Below, piece after piece: positions 41,045 through 51,504 of a DNA stretch of 64,000 nucleotides. How positions within the stretch are numbered: position 1 is the first letter of the stretch; the number at the start of each line of letters is the position of its first letter. Source of the stretch: Bacteroidota bacterium (GTDB lineage Bacteria; Bacteroidota; Bacteroidia; Bacteroidales; CAIXZF01); contig JAPLDE010000067.1 in NCBI GenBank assembly GCA_026391855.1, positions 18,195 through 82,194 of the forward strand, written 5' to 3'. The position numbers and the translations under genes were made by a program. Under the pieces are notes generated by a model, which saw only the letters and a program-made list of their open reading frames with translations, was not told the DNA's origin and did not search any database.

Positions 41045-42091
41045 GCTGTTCCATATAGCAAAGCCCAATATCTTGACCCGGAAACGGAGGACCAGTTCTA
41101 TAAAGCACAGAAACAATTCGACCAGGGTAATTATGACCAGGCCTTCCCTGTTCTTCTTACCATCTCCCAAAAAAGTGATCACATACTGACGTTAAAAATG
41201 CTGGGAGATATCTACCTGATTCAAAAAAAACAATATAAGGACGCTACCAACTGCTACGAAAAAGCGCTCAAAATGATCAACTCCCGCTTAGATTTGCTGG
41301 ATCCTGGCAGTGATGAATCTGAAATTAACAATATGAAAAAGCTGAAAGTTGAAATTTCAGCCAACGAACAAAGGTGCATCCTGGTCACTAAAACGCAGTC
41401 CGGAATGGTTGATCAATACAATACTTCCGGACTGTTACCTGCCGATCCTACTAAAAATGAATGGAATACGCCATTAACAAGGAAAGGGCCACAACAAAAT
41501 GAAAACCTAAACTTTGTACCGCCACGTGTTAAAGCGGAAAAACAAAAGTCGAAGCGTTCAGGTGCACAGGCTGATAACTCAGGCGATGACAAGAAAGCTG
41601 AGAAGGAAAAAAAGAAATCTTTAAAACCCGTTAAACCACCGGCGTTGAAAAAAAAGAAAAAGGAAAAGGAAAATCCACCAGCTGCCACTCCCGCGACCGA
41701 ACAATCACCGGCTACTTCCTCAAAAATAAAGGATGATAAAGGCATCTATTCCGTTACTGATGATAAGCTTATCTTTCAGTTCTTCAAAAAAGGAAAGGAA
41801 ACCAGCTTTAAGGATTTTACCAAATCAAAACCCAAAGGATGGCACCTGCCCTCACCGGAAGAACTTAATTCTGTTTTAACCATCATCAAGGAAAACAATA
41901 ATCCTGATCTGTTCGGGAAATTTGCCTGGAAAAAACGCGGGGAAGCCCATTTTCTTACCAACAGTCCGTTTTTAGATAAAAATAATAATCAGGTATTTAA
42001 GACCTTTCTTGTTCATAAACCAGATCACAATTTCCAGGAAAGTTCTGTTCCAATTAGCGACCACGTCTTCATTATCCTGATCAAAGATTAA
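41045..42091 (+). CDS. TPR-like protein with C-terminal GWHLPSPEEL-type domain; no canonical start codon at the N-terminus
   Basis: Frame after the TAA at 41042-41044 reads AVPYSKAQYLDPETEDQFYKAQKQFDQGNYDQAFPVLLTISQKSDHILTLKMLGDIYLIQKKQYKDATNCYEKALKM; first Met is at 41198, inside the TPR. Confidence 0.65.
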   Translation, partial: AVPYSKAQYLDPETEDQFYKAQKQFDQGNYDQAFPVLLTISQKSDHILTLKMLGDIYLIQKKQYKDATNCYEKALKMINSRLDLLDPGSDESEINNMKKLKVEISANEQRCILVTKTQSGMVDQYNTSGLLPADPTKNEWNTPLTRKGPQQNENLNFVPPRVKAEKQKSKRSGAQADNSGDDKKAEKEKKKSLKPVKPPALKKKKKEKENPPAATPATEQSPATSSKIKDDKGIYSVTDDKLIFQFFKKGKETSFKDFTKSKPKGWHLPSPEELNSVLTIIKENNNPDLFGKFAWKKRGEAHFLTNSPFLDKNNNQVFKTFLVHKPDHNFQESSVPISDHVFIILIKD

Positions 42092-42098
42092 TATCATT

Positions 42099-43535
42099 AT
42101 GAGCGTAAAAACACGGCTATCATTTCATTTACAGGTAAACCTCCCTATCCTTCTTCCGGTTGTTTTCCTGTTGTTCTTTAAGCCTATTTTTGCCCAACAA
42201 CCAAACCTGGCAGAATTCTTACCGGAGATAAAAGTAAACGATCTGACGCAATATGGGTTCAAGCCCTTTATAAAGGCAGGAGAAAACAAACAATCGGTAG
42301 AATTTTCTACCAGTTCATCGAACAAACGCATCTATTTTCTTGAATACCTGTTAGTTAACAAATCAGAGAACGGATCTGAAAATTTCTTCAATTATATAGA
42401 AGATAACTCGGAGTATGAAAATGCCGGTCCTCAACCCGCAGAAAGAGCTGTTATTAATATAGGCTATTGGGGTATATCCCCTTCAACCGATCAAAGTGCG
42501 GTATATGCCAAGCCTTCATTAACTAAAGATGTGAAAATCAAGAACTTATTCAAAGATGTCCTGGGTGCTGTTCCTGATTATTTTACAGGCAGCGAGTCAG
42601 TTTCTGATCTTCACCTGCTTTTTTACTACCTTATGCCTAAAACCGGAAAGGCTTACAACGATTTCAAAAATGAAGTGAACACCCTTCATAGCCTGTGTAT
42701 ATATATTTTATGGGACAAAGGTAAAGAGCCACAACTACCTGAATTACTATCAGATAAACTATTTTTGGATATCCCATTACAGCAGCCGGTTTCTTCGGTT
42801 AAACCCATGGTTACCATATCAGTAAACGGGATTACTTCCCCGCTTACCTATAGCCTGGTTAATTATAAAGCAGAAACGGTAACCAGCACCCTGACCGGAG
42901 AAGATCTTACCTTTCCTTTGTTTAACAAAAATAAGCCGACCCCAGGCGCCCCGATGAAAATGATCATCGATAAACCAAGGGGTTACAACCTTACCAGGAT
43001 ATATGAAGAAGATACCCTGGACTGGATAAATGATAAGGTAGAGATCCCTTTGGAAAAAGCAGAAAAGATTAGCCTTGTTCTTCATAAATTGGCTCCTTTC
43101 TACCTGATATTCATTGATTTATCTGGTTTCGAAGACAAAGCGAAACTGAAAGTTTACCTCAATGAGAAAATGGCTTATTGCTACGATAAACCCTATCTGA
43201 TGTATTTATGTAAAGGGGAAAATCCTATGATAGCCAGGCAGGGTGAAGCATATAAAACCATACTCAGCCGGCTTTTTGCCCTGAATCCGGAAACACCCCT
43301 CGGATCCGAAGCCACCAGGCTGCGAAACATCCTTGACATCCCTAAAGTACTGAGCCGCAATAATTTGAATTTATTTCTCTTCCTTTCACAAACATTTATT
43401 GGAATTTCATATGCCACTTTTACTGAAAAATTCTACGAAAATATAAACCCATCCCAGGTGGAATGTACCATATTCACTTCTTATGACGAGAAAAAACAAA
43501 AAGAAAAAGTTCACTACATTAATATTAACAATTAG
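42099..43535 (+). CDS. Hypothetical exported protein in the T6SS-adjacent gene array
   Basis: 478-aa ORF with signal peptide (LPILLPVVFLLFFKPIFAQQ), 8 bp after the previous gene. Confidence 0.6.
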   Translation: MSVKTRLSFHLQVNLPILLPVVFLLFFKPIFAQQPNLAEFLPEIKVNDLTQYGFKPFIKAGENKQSVEFSTSSSNKRIYFLEYLLVNKSENGSENFFNYIEDNSEYENAGPQPAERAVINIGYWGISPSTDQSAVYAKPSLTKDVKIKNLFKDVLGAVPDYFTGSESVSDLHLLFYYLMPKTGKAYNDFKNEVNTLHSLCIYILWDKGKEPQLPELLSDKLFLDIPLQQPVSSVKPMVTISVNGITSPLTYSLVNYKAETVTSTLTGEDLTFPLFNKNKPTPGAPMKMIIDKPRGYNLTRIYEEDTLDWINDKVEIPLEKAEKISLVLHKLAPFYLIFIDLSGFEDKAKLKVYLNEKMAYCYDKPYLMYLCKGENPMIARQGEAYKTILSRLFALNPETPLGSEATRLRNILDIPKVLSRNNLNLFLFLSQTFIGISYATFTEKFYENINPSQVECTIFTSYDEKKQKEKVHYININN

Positions 43536-43545
43536 AATATTACCT

Positions 43546-45972
43546 ATGATGACACAACTACCACATTTCTGCCAGATCAGACGGAAAGCATTGGGAATCT
43601 TCTTATTAATATGTTTGGGAATAAATATCCCCCAGGCTTTTCCTCAGGGATCAATCCCCAAAGTGAAACATCAGCCCAGCCGTTATAACAAACCCAGTAT
43701 ACACGAACTGGACGATTATAATGCTTCCCCTAATGAATTACGGTCCACTATTTACTGGGTTGTCTTTTCGGATCGGCAGGAAAATAAAACTTACACTAAG
43801 GCAGGAGGTGACAAGGAAATGGCAACCCTGGGATTCCTCGATAAGTACCTTGTTATTGAGGAATCTGGCATGTATATCCATCTGGCACAGGACAAAGACT
43901 GGGAGGGAACGGATGAAAACCTGACAAAGAACTGGAAAGATTTTGGCTGGATCCATAAAAAATATATGCTTTTATGGAAAAAATGCCTTCGAAATGATAA
44001 CAATATCACCCTTAAGGCCATGCTTATCAATACCAGGGAGGCTATGGAAGAAGCCTTTAAAAGTAAAACCAACCAGTCTACCATATTTTATTCCGATCCT
44101 GTGAAAAAGACAAGAAATGCGAATGAATCGAATTTGTTCAGTATTTTCTTTGTCTTTAAGCAGGAAGGAGACTTTTACCTGGTAGGAAAAACCGATGGTT
44201 TCACTGATGACGCATCTGTAAAAGAAGACATCTATGGGTGGGTATATAAGAAGCAGGTCAATATATGGAACACCAGGAATGCCTGGGAACCCAACTCAAG
44301 ACAGGATGCCGTGGACGAAAGAATGGCCAAAAACATTAAGACAAGTACTTTTTATACTTTTAATTATGCCCTGCAATTCAGGGAAACAATGCAACCCGAC
44401 TCTGTACAGTGGGATGCTGACCCCTTTGAAAACCGTAAGGGGGGCGAATACAGGCGTTTCCCTATTCTGAGCCGCGAAAATGGCATTGTCAAACTTTCGG
44501 TTTACGGCGGTTTTAATCCAAAGGATGTCATCCTGAAAGCCAAATCGAGTAAAGCCATTAACGAGAAACGTAAAAATGCCAGGATCTTTAATGTTGTTTT
44601 TGTGATTGACGGCACCGAAAGTATGAAACCTTATTTTAGCGCCGTTGTCCGCGGTATCGCCGAAAGTGTGGAGAAACTCAGCCAGAAGAATACCATGCGT
44701 TTTGGCGCTGTTGTTTATCGCGATTTTGCCGAAGGTCCTGCCTACCTTGCCGAAACCATACCCATGACACCCCAGTACGATGAATTTAACCAGGCCTTGT
44801 TAAAAACCTGGTCGGATGATAAAAATAAAAACGATAAAGATGAACCTGAAGCAGTCAACTATGGGTTACACGAAGCCCTGATAAAACTGGACATTCCAAA
44901 AGAAGAAACCAATATTCTCATCCTGGTGGGCGATGCCGGTAATCATGACCGTAAGGACGCCTCACAGGTAAGTGATGAAGAAATTATCAATCTTCTTTAT
45001 GAAAAAAACATGAACTTCCTGGTGTATCAGGTCCATCACAAAGGGACTCCCGCCTATAGCAAATTCCAGGTCGAGGCAAAAAACATCATCGGGCTGGCCG
45101 AGATGAAGAGATATAATGTAATCAAATCGATGGAACCGAAAATGGGTATTACGGTCGAAAAACCAAGCTGGAAAGATATCGGGAATAATACCTTTAAATT
45201 GATGAATTCCTCCATGATTGGCCGGATCGTTTATTCAGAACCCGGTAAGGGGCTTACCGAGAATCTGTTACAATTTGAGATCGCAGAAATTGTTGAAAAA
45301 GCGCCCCTCGAAACCGAAAAGTGGCTGGTTGCCTTAAGCAAAGTGGTTGATGACGGTATTGGTTTCGCAAGTGTTTCAAAATCAATGCCTACAGAGGGAA
45401 AATATACCAGTGACTTTCAGCAAACCATGCTTTTCATCCTGGCCAATACACTTCAGGGAACATTAACCAAGGAAGAACTGGAAGGGTTGAAGGACGACCG
45501 CTATGAATTCTCTGAAACAGGGTATTCACCTGAAAGATGCGAAGGGTTAAAAGAAAATTTGTATGAGCCTGTTGTATTTTTAACCTTTGAAGAGTATTAT
45601 CAGTTGCTTTCAACCATTATGACACTTATTTTCGACACCGGTACTACCTCCGAGAACAGGAAAAAAATGCAGGATGTTTGGAACCAGCTCCTGGCGGGCC
45701 ACCTGGGTGAAGTCCGAAAAGGGATGTCGCTGGAAGAAGCCATGAGGAAAGTGACCGGTCTGCCCAGCCGGAGTCCGTTTATCAAAGATATTCACGTAGA
45801 AGATATTATTGACCCCAACAAGTTTCCCGATGATAAATTTAATAAATGGCTTGACCAGATAGCAAAAAAATACAACAAACTAAATAAATACCTTCAGGAC
45901 GAAAACTTTAAATATAAATTCAGGTGCAACGACAGCAAGTTCTACTGGATCGAAGAATCAGACCTGCCATAA
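43546..45972 (+). CDS. vWA-domain exported protein, TssR-like (copy 1)
   Basis: WVVFSDRQENKTYTKAGGDKEMATLGFLDKYLVIEESGMYIHLAQD...DFGWIHKKYMLLW N-terminal region; FNVVFVIDGTESMKPYFSAVVRGI vWA. TssR assignment from recalled features of Bacteroidota T6SS TssR. Confidence 0.7.
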   Translation: MMTQLPHFCQIRRKALGIFLLICLGINIPQAFPQGSIPKVKHQPSRYNKPSIHELDDYNASPNELRSTIYWVVFSDRQENKTYTKAGGDKEMATLGFLDKYLVIEESGMYIHLAQDKDWEGTDENLTKNWKDFGWIHKKYMLLWKKCLRNDNNITLKAMLINTREAMEEAFKSKTNQSTIFYSDPVKKTRNANESNLFSIFFVFKQEGDFYLVGKTDGFTDDASVKEDIYGWVYKKQVNIWNTRNAWEPNSRQDAVDERMAKNIKTSTFYTFNYALQFRETMQPDSVQWDADPFENRKGGEYRRFPILSRENGIVKLSVYGGFNPKDVILKAKSSKAINEKRKNARIFNVVFVIDGTESMKPYFSAVVRGIAESVEKLSQKNTMRFGAVVYRDFAEGPAYLAETIPMTPQYDEFNQALLKTWSDDKNKNDKDEPEAVNYGLHEALIKLDIPKEETNILILVGDAGNHDRKDASQVSDEEIINLLYEKNMNFLVYQVHHKGTPAYSKFQVEAKNIIGLAEMKRYNVIKSMEPKMGITVEKPSWKDIGNNTFKLMNSSMIGRIVYSEPGKGLTENLLQFEIAEIVEKAPLETEKWLVALSKVVDDGIGFASVSKSMPTEGKYTSDFQQTMLFILANTLQGTLTKEELEGLKDDRYEFSETGYSPERCEGLKENLYEPVVFLTFEEYYQLLSTIMTLIFDTGTTSENRKKMQDVWNQLLAGHLGEVRKGMSLEEAMRKVTGLPSRSPFIKDIHVEDIIDPNKFPDDKFNKWLDQIAKKYNKLNKYLQDENFKYKFRCNDSKFYWIEESDLP

Positions 45973-46017
45973 GCACACCTTATCATACGTTATCTCTTTA
46001 ACTTCCTTATAATCATT

Positions 46018-48444
46018 ATGATGAAGCTTCTTTGCGCATTAAACCAAACCAGCCGGACAGTGTTGGGGATTCTCTTCATAATGCTTTGGATATCAAATCT
46101 TCCGCAAGCATATTCACAGGGAAAAATTCCAAGGGTGATGTTTGAGCCAAGCCCTTATTTGAAACCTACTATACGTATACTGGAAAACTATAATCCTTTC
46201 CCTGCCGAACAACGATCAAAGGACTTCTGGATCGTTTTTTCCGATCGACAGGGGAATAAGACCTATACCGATGCCACTTGTAAAATAGAAATGGCAACTA
46301 TTGATTTCCTTGACAAATTCCTGGTGGTGGAAGAATCCGGACAGTATATCCATATTGCCCAGGATAAAGAATGGGATGGAACCGATGAATACCTGTCGAA
46401 AGGATGGAAAGACTTTGGCTGGATCCATAAAAAATATATGCTTTTATCGAAAATGTGCCTGCGAAACGATAAAAACATAACGTTGAAGGCCATGGTTATC
46501 AATGATGAAGAGGCGATGAAGGAAGCTTTCCATAAAGGGGATAACCAGTCTACGGTATTTTACTCAGATCCGGTAAAGAAAATAAAAAACTCAAATCAAT
46601 CAAACCTGTTCACCATCTTCTTCGTGTATAAAAAAGAAGGAGATTTTTACCTGATCAGTAAAACGGATGGGATCACCGATGATGCCACGGTGAAAACCAA
46701 CATTTATGGTTGGGTAAACAAAAAACAACTCAATGTCTGGAACACCAGGAACGCCTGGGAACCCAACTCCAGGCAGAATGCCGTTGATGAACGAAGATCA
46801 CGGGGCATTAAAACAAGCACTTTTAGCACCTTTACCCAGGCTCAGCATTTCAGGGAAACTATGCGGGCCGATACCGTACAATGGGCTTCAGACCCTTTTG
46901 AGGAACGCAAAGGGGGCGAATTCAGGCGATTTCCGATCTTAAACCGTGAGAATGGCATCGTCAAACTTTCAGTATATGGCGGTTTTAATCCAAAGGATGT
47001 CATTTTTAAAGCCAGGACGAGTAAAGCCATCAATAAAAAATGTGATAAAGCCAGGCATTTTAACCTGGTTTTTGTGGTCGATGGTACATATAGTATGAAA
47101 CCCTATTTTGATGCTATAGTCCGCGGTATTTCCGAGAGTATTAATAAACTCAGCCAGGACCACCCCATGCGGTTTGGCGCTGTTGTTTATCGCGATTTTG
47201 CCGAAGGCCCTTATCTTGCCGAAACCATCCCCCTGACCGCCTTTCCTGAAGAGTTTAAACAAAATTTGTTAAGAACCTGGTCGGACGATAAAAACAGATA
47301 CGATACCGACGAACCTGAAGCTGTTAAGTATGGTTTGAAACAAGCCCTGACAACACTGGATATCCCGGAGGACGAAACCAATATACTCATCCTGGTTGGA
47401 GATGCCGGAAATCATGACAGAAATGATCTTTCACAGGTCAGCGATGACGAGATCATCAGGCTGCTATACGAAAAAAATATAAACTTCATGGTGTTCCAGG
47501 TAGCGAATCAAAAAGATAAACCTTCCTATGTCAAATTTCAGATAGCTGCAAAAAACTTGATCATGCTGGCAGAAAAAAAGAGATATAATTTCGTGAAAGG
47601 GGTGGGAACGGAAATGGGTGTTACGCTTGATAAACCCAGTTGGGATGATGTTGGCAATTTTACATGGAAACTCAAGAATGCTTCTATGATCGGGTATTTA
47701 ATCTATTCTGAACCAGGCAAAAAGTTGCAAACGGACCTGTTACAGTACGAAATTGCGGAAATTGTGGAGAAAGCTCCGCTTGAAACCGAAAAATGGCTGA
47801 ATGCCCTGAGTAAAGTGGTTGACGATGGTATCGGCTTTACCAGCGTTACTAAATCAATGCCCAAAGAAGGGAAATACACCAGTGACTTTGAGCAAACCAT
47901 GCTTTTCACGCTGGCTAAAACGCTCAATGCCGATTTTACACCGGAAGAACTGGAAGCTTTGAAGGACAATCGTTACGAATATTCTAAAACAGGGTATTCA
48001 CCGGAAAGATGCATCGGCTTAAAAGAAAATTTGTATGAGCCTGTTGTCTTCCTGACCTATAATGAATTCAGCCAGCTAATTACTTCAATTGCGCCATTGG
48101 TGCTGGAAGCCGGTACCACAAACGAAAAGAGGAAAGCCATGAGCGATGTCTGGAACCAGATCCTTGCCGGCCACCTGGGAGAAGCCAGAAAGGGAATCTC
48201 TATACAGGAAGCCATGATTAAGGTGACCGGCTTGCCTAGTAAAAGCTCCTTTATCGACTCAGTTAAAGTGGAAGATATCATTGATGAAATAAAATTCCCC
48301 ACCCAAAAATTTAACCGATGGTTAGACCAGATCAAAAAGAAATATGATAAACTGAACAAATATTATCAAAATGATGAATTTCCTTACAAATTCTCTTGCA
48401 ACGGGAGCAAATTCTACTGGATAGAAGAATCAGATCTTCCCTGA
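46018..48444 (+). CDS. vWA-domain exported protein, TssR-like (copy 2, tandem paralogue)
   Basis: Colinear with the 43546-45972 product along its whole length (WIVFSDRQGNKTYTDATCKIEMATIDFLDKFLVVEESGQYIHIAQDKEW..., FNLVFVVDGTYSMKPYF..., ending SKFYWIEESDLP). Confidence 0.7.
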   Translation: MMKLLCALNQTSRTVLGILFIMLWISNLPQAYSQGKIPRVMFEPSPYLKPTIRILENYNPFPAEQRSKDFWIVFSDRQGNKTYTDATCKIEMATIDFLDKFLVVEESGQYIHIAQDKEWDGTDEYLSKGWKDFGWIHKKYMLLSKMCLRNDKNITLKAMVINDEEAMKEAFHKGDNQSTVFYSDPVKKIKNSNQSNLFTIFFVYKKEGDFYLISKTDGITDDATVKTNIYGWVNKKQLNVWNTRNAWEPNSRQNAVDERRSRGIKTSTFSTFTQAQHFRETMRADTVQWASDPFEERKGGEFRRFPILNRENGIVKLSVYGGFNPKDVIFKARTSKAINKKCDKARHFNLVFVVDGTYSMKPYFDAIVRGISESINKLSQDHPMRFGAVVYRDFAEGPYLAETIPLTAFPEEFKQNLLRTWSDDKNRYDTDEPEAVKYGLKQALTTLDIPEDETNILILVGDAGNHDRNDLSQVSDDEIIRLLYEKNINFMVFQVANQKDKPSYVKFQIAAKNLIMLAEKKRYNFVKGVGTEMGVTLDKPSWDDVGNFTWKLKNASMIGYLIYSEPGKKLQTDLLQYEIAEIVEKAPLETEKWLNALSKVVDDGIGFTSVTKSMPKEGKYTSDFEQTMLFTLAKTLNADFTPEELEALKDNRYEYSKTGYSPERCIGLKENLYEPVVFLTYNEFSQLITSIAPLVLEAGTTNEKRKAMSDVWNQILAGHLGEARKGISIQEAMIKVTGLPSKSSFIDSVKVEDIIDEIKFPTQKFNRWLDQIKKKYDKLNKYYQNDEFPYKFSCNGSKFYWIEESDLP

Positions 48445-48483
48445 TCCGGGCATCTACTTGGTTAAAATACAAAAACAGTTTTT

Positions 48484-49317
48484 ATGGAAAACAATTCAAA
48501 CCTATTCAATATCAGGAATTTAACCTGTACTTACGCCGGCAGCCAATCGAAGGCTATTTATGTAGATAAACTCGATATCGCCTGCGGCCGTTTTGTGGTT
48601 ATTGTTGGGAAGTCAGGTTCCGGTAAAAGCACTTTGCTGGAGGTTTTGGGGTTAATGAACAATACCCTGCAAACCGGCTCCTCCATCTCCATTCACCTGG
48701 AGGGGGGCAGGAAGGAATACCTGTATGAAAACCTCTGGCGAGATCCCAGGGAAAAAGACATTCAATATATCCGTAAAGAACACTTTAGCTTTATCTTCCA
48801 GAGTACCAACCTGATGCCAAATTTTACCGCCCTTGAAAATGTAATCATGTCGTTAATGATCCAGGGCAAATCACAGGAAGAATCTTCTTTCGCGGCTACC
48901 CGGCTGATGCAATTGGTTGGGCTGGGCGATGTCGATTCCAAAAAGAAAACCTATGAGCTGTCGGGCGGCCAGAAACAGCGGCTTGCCTTTGTCAGGGCCA
49001 TGATCCCTGAATTTACAGTTATTTTCGGTGATGAACCCACAGGGAACCTCGATGAAACGAACTCCAGGGAGTTGTTTGGATTGCTGAGAACCAATATTGC
49101 AGAACAAAAACGGACGGCTATCATTGTGTCCCACAACATCGACCTGGCCGTTGAATTCTCCGATCAGATCCTGGTTCTGACCAAGGAAAAAGGATATGGC
49201 GAATTTCTCGATTCACATATTTTCCAACATGAAACCAATGGTTCAGGACCGAAATGGATAAACCTGGCAGGGGATAAAGTAAGCGATATCAAGGCAACCT
49301 TACGTTCCTTACTTTAA
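48484..49317 (+). CDS. ABC transporter ATP-binding protein (LolD/MacB type)
   Basis: VGKSGSGKSTLLEVLGL, ELSGGQKQRLAFVRAM, VIFGDEPTGNLDETNSRELF. Confidence 0.93.
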   Translation: MENNSNLFNIRNLTCTYAGSQSKAIYVDKLDIACGRFVVIVGKSGSGKSTLLEVLGLMNNTLQTGSSISIHLEGGRKEYLYENLWRDPREKDIQYIRKEHFSFIFQSTNLMPNFTALENVIMSLMIQGKSQEESSFAATRLMQLVGLGDVDSKKKTYELSGGQKQRLAFVRAMIPEFTVIFGDEPTGNLDETNSRELFGLLRTNIAEQKRTAIIVSHNIDLAVEFSDQILVLTKEKGYGEFLDSHIFQHETNGSGPKWINLAGDKVSDIKATLRSLL

Positions 49318-49388
49318 TACTAACTTTTACCACTGAATTGCCGACCCTCAATGATTATAATTAATTGTAACTGAATAATTTATCTGAT

Positions 49389-50972
49389 ATGTTACGACTT
49401 TTCGCAGGTTTATTTTCAAGGCTCTTCGGAGTAAAAAAAGATTTTATCCTTCTTTTTATGATCAGGGAAGGGAAAGAATTAATGGGCCGGCATTATAAAA
49501 ATTTCTGGATACTGATAGGGATCATCTTCCTGACTTTCATAGCGATAGGTTTTTCTACCGGTAGCCTGAAATACCTGGAATTTAAAATGAACGATCCCTT
49601 TATGAAATTTATTACCATTCTGGTTCCGAATGATAGTGTTTCGGAAAGAATAAGCACTATTAGGGACACATTAATGAAAGATTCATATAAGGAAAAATTC
49701 ATGTACAAAAATGTGACAGGTCATGATAATTACTGGGTATACTTTCGCAACCCTATTAAAAACCAGACTTATGTCCGTAAAGGCCGGCCCGTTCCTTACG
49801 ATGCCTCTCTGATAAACGCGATCTTCGATCCTAAAAACTTCCCCAGAGGACATAAATTTTCCGGTAAAAACGACCTGGGGATCATCGTCAAACAATCGTT
49901 TCTGGAATCCCTTCAGTATGATCCCGATACCTCTCATGTTTTCATGTATTACTCCTCGGGTGAAAAATCCTGGTATATCCCTATACCAATTATTGCCGTG
50001 GTAAAGGAACTTCCTGACCTCTGTGATTTCGTTACTACGCCTTACTTTTACTATTTGCGGTATAAGGGTGAGGGTGAAGAACATATGAGTCCAAAATATA
50101 CCCGTCAATTAAGGATCTGGGTAAATGGTGACTCGCTAAAGGCAGCCAGGTTTTTTGAACAATTACAACAATTCACGAAAACGGAAAAAGCTTTTCAGGG
50201 GTTCACCCCGGCATGGTTTTCACCTCAAAAGGATATAAATACAAATAAAGGATATATTATAACGGCTGCTTTTGACCCCCGCCCCGATTCGGTTGAAATT
50301 ATTGATAATATGTATGCCGCCATTCAACAGGCTCCCGAATTTAAAAGCTATGGCATTTTGCACCTCTATTTCCCCAGGGAGGTTAACAAATATTCCCTGG
50401 AAAAACCAGGGATACTCTCAGTTGAGTTCGATAAAACCGACATGATCCGGGAATTCAGAAATTACCTGTACAAAACATACTCTTTAAATATAGACATGGC
50501 CTCGGTGGAAGCCATGGAAAATTACAATTTCATCACTAAACTAACCCGGCTTATTTCTTTTATTCTTCTGATATTCAGCGTGATGAGTATTTCATTTTTC
50601 CTTTCTAATGTGCTTCGTAACCACCTCGAGAGCATCAAAATGAACATCGGGACTTTTAAAGCTTTCGGACTGGAAACCAAACTGTTAAAAAGGATTTATC
50701 TCCTCATAAGCGGTGGTTTTGTACTTCTCTGTATTATCATCTCTCTGCTGTTTTCCTGGTTTTTTGAAATGGCAAGGATTGCCAATTACGGGTTGCTTCT
50801 GCTGTTTAAGAACATGGAAAAAAACCAGACCTATTTCACCCTGATGAATCCCTGGACTATTATCGCCATACTGGTCATATTGCTATGCAGTATCATCGTC
50901 ATGAACAAGACCATGAACAACATCTTTACTCAAAATCCCGGTGACCTGATCTACGACAGAGACAAGGAATAA
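49389..50972 (+). CDS. ABC transporter permease (FtsX-like)
   Basis: One N-terminal TM, large periplasmic part, C-terminal cluster of three TMs with SIKMNIGTFKAFGLETKLLKRIYLLISG; follows the ATPase. Confidence 0.8.
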   Translation: MLRLFAGLFSRLFGVKKDFILLFMIREGKELMGRHYKNFWILIGIIFLTFIAIGFSTGSLKYLEFKMNDPFMKFITILVPNDSVSERISTIRDTLMKDSYKEKFMYKNVTGHDNYWVYFRNPIKNQTYVRKGRPVPYDASLINAIFDPKNFPRGHKFSGKNDLGIIVKQSFLESLQYDPDTSHVFMYYSSGEKSWYIPIPIIAVVKELPDLCDFVTTPYFYYLRYKGEGEEHMSPKYTRQLRIWVNGDSLKAARFFEQLQQFTKTEKAFQGFTPAWFSPQKDINTNKGYIITAAFDPRPDSVEIIDNMYAAIQQAPEFKSYGILHLYFPREVNKYSLEKPGILSVEFDKTDMIREFRNYLYKTYSLNIDMASVEAMENYNFITKLTRLISFILLIFSVMSISFFLSNVLRNHLESIKMNIGTFKAFGLETKLLKRIYLLISGGFVLLCIIISLLFSWFFEMARIANYGLLLLFKNMEKNQTYFTLMNPWTIIAILVILLCSIIVMNKTMNNIFTQNPGDLIYDRDKE

Positions 50973-50976
50973 CTGC

Positions 50977-51180
50977 CTAAAATTTAATCTCTTTAGGTAC
51001 TTTGGTGGTATCTGTTTTGGTTGCCTTCTCAACCGGAATCTGTTTCCGCATGGCATTGGTATCCATGTTTTTGCGAGTGATGGTATCCTTCCACCCCTCA
51101 TCATTGGTTTTATTTCCTGAACAACTCCCTATGAAAAAAATGAGTAACAAACCAAAAGTGAATAAACCAAACCTCTTCAT
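50977..51180 (-). CDS. Small lipoprotein
   Basis: MKRFGLFTFGLLLIFFIGSCSGNKTNDEG: clear lipobox. Confidence 0.6.
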   Translation of the reverse strand: MKRFGLFTFGLLLIFFIGSCSGNKTNDEGWKDTITRKNMDTNAMRKQIPVEKATKTDTTKVPKEIKF

Positions 51181-51504
51181 AATAAGTAAGTTAATTAGAC
51201 ATCTACTCTTCATCACGTAAAAAAGGCAGTTAACATTATTATTCTGCCTTTACTACTGACAAACCTACACTAAATTCTTTAATTTCGCAATCACCTCTTT
51301 AAGGTGATGACTAAGATCCTGAATTACGAGACCCATGAATCAAGAAGAGGAATAGTGATTGGAATGGAGTCATTCTCTATATGTCTGAGTGGTAATTTAT
51401 TATAGTTTGAATTATGGGAGGAAATCCTTAATTTTGAATGGTTCATTCTTTCCTGGTTATTAATTTGATTACCGGATGGTTAACATTTAATAAAGTAGCT
51501 TAAA

